Source: an uncultured Planococcus sp.
GTDB taxonomy: Bacteria > Bacillota > Bacilli > Bacillales_A > Planococcaceae
Length of the DNA: 64,000 bases
Direction: 5' to 3'
Assembly: GCA_947502505.1 (NCBI GenBank)
Contig: CANNAE010000004.1
Span: forward strand, 186,001 to 250,000
Positions within the stretch are counted from its first letter, which is position 1. Every line of letters begins with the position of its first letter. Under the pieces are notes generated by a model. It ran no database searches, was not told the DNA's origin, and saw only the letters and a program-made list of their open reading frames with translations. A program made the translations under genes and the position numbers. Below, piece by piece: positions 57,847 to 64,000 of the stretch.

Positions 57847-57875
57847 ATTGTACTCCCCCCCTCTAGGAGCGTCAA
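57847..57875 (-). promoter_or_regulatory. Promoter of sdhCAB with overlapping inverted repeat
   Basis: On the minus strand TTGACG (57870-57875) and TACAAT (57847-57852) are 17 bases apart, a strong promoter. An inverted repeat, GTACAA (57827-57832) with TTGTAC (57848-57853), overlaps the -10 and the start region and may be an operator. Nothing else is seen in the rest of the 380-bp gap towards lysC except its terminator. Confidence 0.75.
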
Positions 57876-58092
57876 GGCAAGGAACCGTATTTGGGCTCAT
57901 CCAGTCAAATGCCCGTGAAGGTTTTGGCAGATATTAAATAGGAAAGAAATCACGAAAAGCTATATTTTTATTTCGAAATAGGCGAGATACCGGCATCCGT
58001 TTCAAGCTTTTATAAGCCCATATAGGACCGTCACCGCGTTATTTCAAATTTGAACAAAATGTGAATCTTTATACAACAGCTCAGCAATAGAA

Positions 58093-58117
58093 AAAAGCCC
58101 AGCTGAGCTGGGCTTTT
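58093..58117 (-). terminator. Terminator after lysC
   Basis: A perfect 12-bp stem (58093-58104 with 58106-58117) with T residues on the minus-strand side lies three bases beyond the lysC stop. Confidence 0.9.
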
Positions 58118-58120
58118 CGC

Positions 58121-59347
58121 TTATCTGACGGATGCTGGCGTCAGTCCATATGCATCGTGAAGCGCATTCGCTGAGCGCTCCATTTCACTCGCCGGCACGA
58201 CGACAGAAACTTTAATTTCCGATGTGCTGACCATTTTCACCGGTACATCCTGCGTGCGAAGAATATCGAACATTTTCGCCGCGACCCCCGGATTTGATAC
58301 CATCCCGGAACCGACAATCGATACTTTCGCCAAGCCGGTTTCGATATCGATGGCGTTATAGCCGATCTGTGCTTGCGCTTCGGATAGTACACGCTGGGCT
58401 TCTGCCAGGCTGTCCTCTTTGATGGAGAATGACACAGACGGGGGAAACTCCTCGCTGATGCTTTGCACGATGATATCGACATCGATCAAATGATCCGCCA
58501 AAATCGTGAAGATATTGGCGAGCGATCCGTTGAACGGTTTAGTATAGCTGATAGTGATGCGGGCGATGTCTTTTTCGAATGCCACACCACGCACGATTAG
58601 GTTTTTTTCCACAGTGATCACCTCTTGAATGATAGTCCCCGGTTCATCCGAGTAGCTGGCCCGTACAGACAGGGGCACTTGATTGTTCTTGGCGAATTCC
58701 ACGGCCCGCGGATGAAGGACGCCCGCACCGAGATTGGCCAGTTCGAGCATCTCGTCGTATGAGATCTGTTCAAGCTTGCGTGCGCCTTCAACATAACGCG
58801 GGTCTGATGTGTAAACCCCATCGACATCTGTATAGATTTCGCATTTTTCCGCCCCAAGAGCAGCAGCTAGCGCCACAGCGGTCGTATCGGAGCCGCCGCG
58901 GCCGAGGGTCGTAATATTTCCGCTCTTATCGACGCCTTGGAATCCTGCCACGACGCAGAACAAGCCGAGCTCAAGCGCTTCTTCCAATCGTTCGGTATGG
59001 ATCGTTTCGATGCGCGCATTGCGCGGGACCGATTCCGTCTCGATTCCTGCCTGCCAGCCGGTGAAGCTCAACGCATCATGTCCCAGTTGTTTGAATGCCA
59101 TCGCCAACAGCGAAATGGTCACTTGTTCGCCGGTCGCAAGCAGCATATCCATCTCACGCTTTGGCGGCTCAGCGGAAATTTCCCCTGCCAGGCCGAGCAG
59201 CGTGTCGGTCGTCTTGCCCATCGCCGAGACGACGATGACGACGCGGTTGCCTTGTTGTTTTTCCCTTATGGCGCGCTTTGCGACGCCCACGATTTTCTCA
59301 GGTGACGCCACAGACGTCCCACCGAATTTCATTACGATTGTTGTCAT
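58121..59347 (-). CDS. lysC: Aspartokinase (lysine-responsive type)
   Basis: Aspartokinase phosphorylates aspartate, the first step to lysine, methionine and threonine. The 408-residue protein has IVMKFGGTSVASPEKI at the start, the GRGGSDTTAVALAAALGA and EIYTDVDGVYTSDPR motifs, and two C-terminal ACT domains (from about residue 265). It resembles aspartokinase II of B. subtilis, including a likely internal start for a small subunit (not placed here). The ATG at 59347 follows GGAG. Control is by a lysine riboswitch upstream. Confidence 0.95.
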   Translation of the reverse strand: MTTIVMKFGGTSVASPEKIVGVAKRAIREKQQGNRVVIVVSAMGKTTDTLLGLAGEISAEPPKREMDMLLATGEQVTISLLAMAFKQLGHDALSFTGWQAGIETESVPRNARIETIHTERLEEALELGLFCVVAGFQGVDKSGNITTLGRGGSDTTAVALAAALGAEKCEIYTDVDGVYTSDPRYVEGARKLEQISYDEMLELANLGAGVLHPRAVEFAKNNQVPLSVRASYSDEPGTIIQEVITVEKNLIVRGVAFEKDIARITISYTKPFNGSLANIFTILADHLIDVDIIVQSISEEFPPSVSFSIKEDSLAEAQRVLSEAQAQIGYNAIDIETGLAKVSIVGSGMVSNPGVAAKMFDILRTQDVPVKMVSTSEIKVSVVVPASEMERSANALHDAYGLTPASVR

Positions 59348-59382
59348 TCTCTCCACTCCCACTTAAGATAAGTGGCCCTCAA

Positions 59383-59630
59383 TAAAAAAGAGGCAACTCG
59401 CCGATTGCCCGGCAAGCTACCTCTCTTCTCATGTACGATTTCAAACGTCCATGTGAGATAGCCCTCCAGAGTCAAACTCTGACAGCCCTGCATTTCTTAA
59501 ATGCAGGACCAGCATACGCGCAAGCAGTGCAGCGTAAACTTCGGCGGGCGTCCCTTTCGGCATCCTTCGCAGATTCTGCAAATCTCGGAATGCTTACTAT
59601 TGACGTCCGCTCCTCTATCATCACTTTTTA
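59383..59630 (-). ncRNA. Lysine riboswitch (L box) of lysC
   Basis: On the minus strand the L-box landmarks are present: GATAGAGGAGCGG near the 5' side, CGCCGAAGTTTACG in the core, paired CCTGCATTT/AAATGCAGG and CAGAGTTTGACTCTG hairpins, and GGAGGGCTATCTC at the 3' side. A terminator follows: AGAGGTAGCTTGCCGG pairs imperfectly with the GCGAGTTGCCTCT arm and is followed by TTTTTT (59383-59425). High lysine should stop transcription before lysC. Confidence 0.93.
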
Positions 59631-59652
59631 CAAGTGATTCAATTGTGTTCTT

Positions 59653-59681
59653 ACAATACCATGAAGTTATTCTTGTTGCAA
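59653..59681 (-). promoter_or_regulatory. Probable lysC promoter within the end of uvrC
   Basis: On the minus strand TTGCAA (59676-59681) and TATTGT (59653-59658) are 17 bases apart. The -35 overlaps the last uvrC codons. No terminator is seen between uvrC and this point, so uvrC read-through into the riboswitch is possible. Confidence 0.5.
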
Positions 59682-61460
59682 CGGCTGTTCCTTGAAATGG
59701 CGCTCGATTTCTGCGGCTAGCTTCTCAGGAATGCCTGCTTGTTGGATTTCAGCGGCGTTCGCTTCTTTGATTTTCCGCACTGAGCCAAAATGCTTCAGCA
59801 ATTGCTGCTTGCGTTTCGGGCCGACGCCTTGCAAGCCGTCGAGCGCGGATTGAATCGAGTTCTTGCCGCGCAATTGGCGGTGGAACGTGATGACGAAGCG
59901 GTGGACTTCATCTTGGATACGCTGCAATAAATAAAACGCTTCACTCGTGCGCTTGAGTTCCACCATCTCCACCGGGCTGCCATACAAAAGCTGTGAGGTT
60001 TGGTGCTTGGCATCTTTTGCTAGGCCGGCAATCGGGATGTCGAGGCCAAGTTCGTCTTCGACAATCTCGCGCGCCGACTCGATCTGGCCTTTGCCGCCAT
60101 CGATGATGATCAAGTCGGGCAACGGCAAGCCGTCTTTTAATACTCGGCTATAGCGCCTGCGGACCACTTCACGCATCGCCGCATAATCATCCGGCTTTTG
60201 CGAAGTGCGCGTTTTGTATTTCCGGTAATCTTTTTTCGACGGTTTGCCGTCAATGAAGACCACCATCGCAGATACCGCATCCGCCCCTTGGATATGGGAG
60301 TTATCGAATGCCTCGATGCGCAGCGGCGTGTGGATATTCATCGCTTCACCAAGTTCGTTGCAAGCGCCGACCGTCCGTTCTTCCTGGCGTTCGAGCAATT
60401 GGAATTTTTCCTTGATGGCGATTTCCGCATTCTTGCGCGCGAGCAGCACCAAATCTTTTTTCTTGCCTCGCTGCGGGACGAGCACTTTCGCTCCGAGCCA
60501 TTCTTTCAGGAATTCTTCATCCTCTGCTTCCTGAAGCAGGATTTCATTCGGTTTGATATGGTCGGGCTTTTCATAGAACTGGCCAAGGAAGGTCAAGAAT
60601 TCCTCTTCCGGATCGCGGTATAGAGGGAACATCGACACTTCGCGCTCGATCAGTTTGCCTTGGCGGACAAAGAAAACCTGTACGCACATCCAGCCTTTAT
60701 CGACCGCATAAGCAAACACGTCGCGGTTGGTGAAATCGTTCATCGCCATTTTTTGCTTTTCCATGACCGATTCGATATGGCTAATTTGGTCGCGGTACTC
60801 TTTTGCCCGTTCGAACTCCAGGTTTTCTGCCGCCTCGCTCATCTTCTCGGTCAGGTCCTGTTTCACTTCACGGAAGCCGCCGTTGAGGAACCGGCTGATG
60901 CCGTCGATCATTTCCTTATAGGTGTCTTTCTCCACCGGTTTGACGCAAGGCGCCAGGCATTGGCCAAGGTGGTAGTAAAGACAAACACGGTCAGGCATCG
61001 TGTGGCATTTGCGGAGCGGATACAAACGGTCCAGCAGCTTTTTCGTTTCACTCGCTGCATAGGCATTCGGATAAGGCCCAAAATACTTGCCCTTGTCTTT
61101 TTTGACTTGGCGGGTAATGACCAATTTCGGATGGCGCTCTCCCGTAATTTTCAAATACGGATAGGTCTTATTGTCTTTTAGCCGGATATTGTATTTCGGG
61201 TCATGCTTTTTGATCAAGGTCAATTCGAGAATCAAGGCTTCTTTATCGGAAGACGTAACGATGTATTCAAAATCCTCGATTTCGTTGACGAGGCGCTGCG
61301 TTTTCGTATCGTGGCTGCCCGTGAAATAAGAGCGCACCCGGTTTTTCAGCACTTTCGCCTTGCCGACATAGATGATGGTCCCTTGCCGGTCCTTCATCAA
61401 ATAGCAGCCCGGCTGGTCCGGCAATACCGCTAATTTATGTTGAATCATCTCGTTTTTCAT
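59667..61460 (-). CDS. uvrC: Excinuclease ABC subunit C
   Basis: UvrC makes both cuts around bulky DNA lesions in nucleotide excision repair. The 597-residue protein has a GIY-YIG domain ([19 protein letters not shown]), a cysteine-containing linker ([13 protein letters not shown]), a UVR UvrB-binding motif near residue 205, an RNase H-like nuclease domain with [20 protein letters not shown] and [11 protein letters not shown], and C-terminal helix-hairpin-helix motifs. It lies between trxA and lysC as in B. subtilis, though a terminator separates it from trxA. Confidence 0.96.
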   Translation of the reverse strand: MKNEMIQHKLAVLPDQPGCYLMKDRQGTIIYVGKAKVLKNRVRSYFTGSHDTKTQRLVNEIEDFEYIVTSSDKEALILELTLIKKHDPKYNIRLKDNKTYPYLKITGERHPKLVITRQVKKDKGKYFGPYPNAYAASETKKLLDRLYPLRKCHTMPDRVCLYYHLGQCLAPCVKPVEKDTYKEMIDGISRFLNGGFREVKQDLTEKMSEAAENLEFERAKEYRDQISHIESVMEKQKMAMNDFTNRDVFAYAVDKGWMCVQVFFVRQGKLIEREVSMFPLYRDPEEEFLTFLGQFYEKPDHIKPNEILLQEAEDEEFLKEWLGAKVLVPQRGKKKDLVLLARKNAEIAIKEKFQLLERQEERTVGACNELGEAMNIHTPLRIEAFDNSHIQGADAVSAMVVFIDGKPSKKDYRKYKTRTSQKPDDYAAMREVVRRRYSRVLKDGLPLPDLIIIDGGKGQIESAREIVEDELGLDIPIAGLAKDAKHQTSQLLYGSPVEMVELKRTSEAFYLLQRIQDEVHRFVITFHRQLRGKNSIQSALDGLQGVGPKRKQQLLKHFGSVRKIKEANAAEIQQAGIPEKLAAEIERHFKEQPLQQE

Positions 61461-61475
61461 TTCCTCACCCTATTT

Positions 61476-61509
61476 AAAAAACCGGGTTCCACGAATGGGA
61501 CCCGGTTTT
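61476..61509 (-). terminator. Terminator after trxA
   Basis: A stem of about 13 bp (AAAACCGGGTCCC with a matching GGAACCCGGTTTT on the minus strand) is followed by TTTT. Confidence 0.88.
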
Positions 61510-61513
61510 GGAA

Positions 61514-61828
61514 TTATGCGTGTTTTTCAACCAATTCAGCCAAAGCTTCTTTTGGACGGAAGCCAACGACTTTATCGACTGTTTCGCCATTCTTCATGAA
61601 AAGAAGTGTCGGGATGGACATGATGCCGTATTCGCTAGCTGTTTGCTGGTTTTCATCAACATCCAATTTCACGATTTTCACTTTGTCGTCCATATCTGCA
61701 TCAAGTTCTTCAAGAACTGGAGCGATCATTTTACAAGGCCCGCACCATGCTGCCCAAAAGTCTACCAATACTAGACCTTCTGAAACTTCTTGTTTAAAAT
61801 TCTGATCTGTTCCTTTAACGATTGCCAT
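61514..61828 (-). CDS. trxA: Thioredoxin
   Basis: This is the general cytoplasmic disulphide reductant, recycled by thioredoxin reductase. The 104-residue protein has the active site WCGPCK with Cys29 and Cys32, preceded by VLVDFWAA, and the cis-proline loop [12 protein letters not shown]. Length is normal. The start has AAGGAGG eight bases upstream. It lies between etfA and uvrC as in B. subtilis. The 262-bp gap upstream (61829-62090) has no gene I can support. Confidence 0.97.
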   Translation of the reverse strand: MAIVKGTDQNFKQEVSEGLVLVDFWAAWCGPCKMIAPVLEELDADMDDKVKIVKLDVDENQQTASEYGIMSIPTLLFMKNGETVDKVVGFRPKEALAELVEKHA

Positions 61829-62090
61829 GTATAATTCCTCCTTAAGTGATAACCAAACTATATTTCGATTATAGCAGACGTGATTTACGCTAGCTATTTA
61901 TTTGCCTAGTCCTTCCATACCCGGCTGTCGATGCCGTTAAACGGACTGGGGGCCATGGGTTAAAGAGATGGATATGGCCCAGGAGATTTTGTTCCAAGCG
62001 CTCGTTTCACATCTCCAGTTTTAATTTTCCAGTTACCCACTGCCCAATTGCTCAAATCTCTTTTAAGCGGCCACATAAGAGCCTTCTTTC

Positions 62091-62327
62091 TCAGAAGTTC
62101 CCTAACGTGTACGTTGCAAAAAGTACTAGAAGGACCAATGAGGCAAGGAATGATAAATAAGCTGTCGACTTATTTCCTTCCTTACTATCCGCAACTCCGC
62201 TAAGCAGGAACGATGCTGCTAACAAACCATAAATGACAGTGTATAAAATCATTACGTCCGTATTGAATATATCCCAAATAATAAGCAATAAGGCAATAAG
62301 CGATAAGATTGCGCTTATTATTTTCAA
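62091..62327 (-). CDS. Small hydrophobic membrane protein, unknown function
   Basis: The 78-residue product has three hydrophobic stretches (residues about 2-20, 27-44 and 56-74) joined by short polar loops, one of which is charged (ADSKEGNKS). It may belong to the DUF3953/YczI-like small membrane proteins, but this is a weak impression. The TTG start at 62327 follows a strong GGGGGAGG site, which supports it being real. It lies between etfA and trxA, where B. subtilis has no such gene. Confidence 0.6.
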   Translation of the reverse strand: MKIISAILSLIALLLIIWDIFNTDVMILYTVIYGLLAASFLLSGVADSKEGNKSTAYLSFLASLVLLVLFATYTLGNF

Positions 62328-62413
62328 TATATCCTCCCCCTTCTTTTACAGATTCATGAGAAAAGTTAGACGAAACCGGAAAGCCTTTCAACTTACTGTA
62401 TCATGCATATCGC

Positions 62414-62446
62414 CACAAAAAAACAGCCCGCAATTCAGCGGGCTGT
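62414..62446 (-). terminator. Terminator after etfA
   Basis: A 9-bp stem (62423-62431 with 62438-62446) with loop AATTCA is followed on the minus strand by a run of T. Confidence 0.9.
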
Positions 62447-62451
62447 CATTC

Positions 62452-63420
62452 TTACATAACTTTCTTGAATTCTTCCGTGAGCAACGGGATGACGTCGAAT
62501 AGGTCTCCGACGATGCCGTAGTCTGCCACTTTAAAGATGTTCGCTTCCGGGTCTTTATTGATTGCGACGATGACTTTGGAGTTGGACATTCCTGCCATGT
62601 GCTGGATCGCGCCGGAAATCCCTGCTGCAATATACAAATCAGGGGTAACGACTTTTCCTGTTTGCCCGATTTGCAAGGAATAATCGCAATAATCTGCGTC
62701 ACATGCACCGCGTGATGCACCGACTGCGCCGCCGAGAAGGTCAGCCAGTTCCTGCAATGGCTCGAAACCGTCCTTGCTCTTGACTCCGCGCCCGCCAGCG
62801 ATGATGACTTTCGCTTCAGAAAGGTCGACGCCTTCTGCGGATTTACGGACGACGTTTTTGATGATCGTGCGCAAGTTCGTAATATCGACTGACAAGCTAG
62901 ATACATCGCCAGAGCGCTCTTCACGCTCAAGCGGCGCGATATTGTTCGGGCGTACAGTGATGAAGACCACGCCGTTTTCTTTCAATTTCACTTTTTCAAA
63001 GGCTTTACCGGAATAGATCGGGCGGATGAAAACAGCGTCAGCGCCTTCCCCTTCGATATCCGTAACATCGGAAATCAAGCCCGTTTGCAATTTCGATGCG
63101 ATCTTCGGCGACAGGTCTTTTCCGACTGCCGTATGCCCGAAGACGATCGCTTCTGGCTGTTCTTGGTCAACGACCGCCATGAATGCCTGGCCATAGCCAT
63201 CAGATGTATACGATTTCAAATGCGGGTGTTCAACAGTGATGACACGGTCTGCACCGTAAGCCACCAATTCATTTCCGAATTCGCTCACCGCTTCGCCGAG
63301 CAGGACAGCGACGACTTCTCCGCCGCCTGAAACTTTCTTGGCTGCGGCAATTGCTTCAAATGATACGTTGCGCAAAGCGCCTTCACGCGTTTCGCCCAAT
63401 ACTAATACTTTTTTCGACAT
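62452..63420 (-). CDS. etfA: Electron transfer flavoprotein alpha subunit
   Basis: EtfA binds FAD and, with EtfB, carries electrons from acyl-CoA dehydrogenases to the respiratory chain. The 322-residue protein has an N-terminal nucleotide-like domain and the C-terminal FAD domain with IIAGGRGVKSKDGFEPLQEL, SRGACDADY, QIGQTGKVVTPDLYIAAGIS and SKVIVAINKDPEANIFKVAD. The start has AGGGGG about ten bases upstream. It follows etfB by 47 bases in one unit. Confidence 0.96.
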   Translation of the reverse strand: MSKKVLVLGETREGALRNVSFEAIAAAKKVSGGGEVVAVLLGEAVSEFGNELVAYGADRVITVEHPHLKSYTSDGYGQAFMAVVDQEQPEAIVFGHTAVGKDLSPKIASKLQTGLISDVTDIEGEGADAVFIRPIYSGKAFEKVKLKENGVVFITVRPNNIAPLEREERSGDVSSLSVDITNLRTIIKNVVRKSAEGVDLSEAKVIIAGGRGVKSKDGFEPLQELADLLGGAVGASRGACDADYCDYSLQIGQTGKVVTPDLYIAAGISGAIQHMAGMSNSKVIVAINKDPEANIFKVADYGIVGDLFDVIPLLTEEFKKVM

Positions 63421-63467
63421 AGTCCGTTAACCCCCTAAGTAGATGTGAAAATAAATGTAGCGTACGT

Positions 63468-64000
63468 TTATATAACTTTCGCTTCAGAGCGAAGCAAGCT
63501 GACAAGTTCAGACACTTGGCTCGGGATTTCGCCTTCCAAAATACGGCCGGCTTGTTTTTTCGGTGGCAAGTAAACCTCGATTGTTTCGGTTTTCGCTTCT
63601 ACATCTTCCTCGTCGATATCCAAATCGTCGAGTTCAAGCTCTTCAAGCGGCTTTTTCTTCGCTTTCATGATTCCCGGTAGCGATGGGTAACGCGGCTCGT
63701 TCAAGCCTTGCTGGGCTGTGACCAGCAGCGGCAATGAGGTTTCAAGCTCTTCTGCGTCCCCTTCGATGTCACGCACGATTTTCACTGTTTCGCCTTCGAT
63801 TTCAAGGCTAGTGATCGTTGTCACGTAGTTGATGTCCAAAAGATCCGCTACACGCGGCCCGACTTGTCCGGAACCGCCATCGATCGCTACGTTCCCTGCA
63901 AGGATCAAGTCCGCTTCTTTGTCTTTCAAGTACTCTGCCAGTATGTAAGCTGCCGTAAACTGGTCCATTTCCTCCACATCGTCTTCTGTATTGATCAAGA
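63468..64000 (-). CDS. etfB: Electron transfer flavoprotein beta subunit (C-terminal part, cut by window edge)
   Basis: EtfB binds AMP and forms the ETF dimer with EtfA. The visible part of about 177 residues contains LILAGNVAIDGGSGQVGPRV, the AMP-binding segment of the family, and RYPSLPGIMKAKKKPLEELE, the EtfB signature region. The N-terminus lies beyond 64000, so no start is given. An in-frame ATG close to the edge is internal to the protein and not the start. Confidence 0.95.
   Translation of the reverse strand, partial: LINTEDDVEEMDQFTAAYILAEYLKDKEADLILAGNVAIDGGSGQVGPRVADLLDINYVTTITSLEIEGETVKIVRDIEGDAEELETSLPLLVTAQQGLNEPRYPSLPGIMKAKKKPLEELELDDLDIDEEDVEAKTETIEVYLPPKKQAGRILEGEIPSQVSELVSLLRSEAKVI

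Noticed and set aside
61890..62060. Possible further repeat copy upstream of trxA
   Set aside because: GAGATG and CATCTC occur about 40 bases apart, but the ends characteristic of families A and B are missing.

Overview
The window looks like a chromosomal segment from a low-to-mid GC Gram-positive bacterium of the Bacillales, most likely Planococcus or a close relative in the Planococcaceae. The gene order is that of the Bacillus subtilis obg-mre-hem-lon-sdh-etf region. The difference is that nearly every sporulation gene known from that region is absent, while Spo0B alone remains. Genus assignment is an inference from gene order and protein sequence, not from a search.

Layout. Positions 1-12 kb hold the 5' part of ruvA, niaR, and the leftward clusters pheB-pheA, spo0B-obg, rplU-prp-rpmA and maf-radC-mreB-mreC-mreD-minC-minD (recombination, NAD regulation, phenylalanine synthesis, ribosome proteins, cell shape and division). 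Positions 12.5-14.1 kb hold an AbgT-type transporter on the plus strand. Positions 14.2-26.3 kb are a complete Gram-positive type IV pilus locus on the minus strand: minor pilins, a PilX-like protein, a small membrane protein, a VanW-like protein, PilB, PilT, PilC, the major pilin, PilM, PilN, PilO and the prepilin peptidase. A membrane GAF-GGDEF diguanylate cyclase gene lies directly upstream. Positions 28-31 kb hold folC and, diverging from it, two overlapping ATP-grasp ligase genes.

Positions 31-42 kb hold valS under a T-box, an AbrB-type membrane protein, and the haem operon hemA-X-C-D-B-L. Positions 42.9-50.9 kb hold engB, lon, clpX, tig, a TPR protein and a DUF218 protein. Positions 51-54.5 kb hold tRNA-Arg(UCU), rdgB, rph, murI, a MarR regulator and a thioesterase. 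Positions 54.5-64 kb hold sdhCAB, lysC under a lysine riboswitch, uvrC, trxA, a small membrane protein, etfA and the start of the etfB fragment (cut by the window edge).

The least ordinary parts are: (1) the pilus locus, in which PilB has a c-di-GMP-type MshEN N-terminus next to a cyclase without an inhibitory site, and in which both the major pilin and the VanW-like protein carry EF-hand-like calcium loops; (2) several families of structured intergenic repeats, one with compensatory changes in its hairpin; (3) a structured element bounded by 32-bp direct repeats upstream of niaR; and (4) the consistent removal of sporulation genes from an otherwise conserved order.
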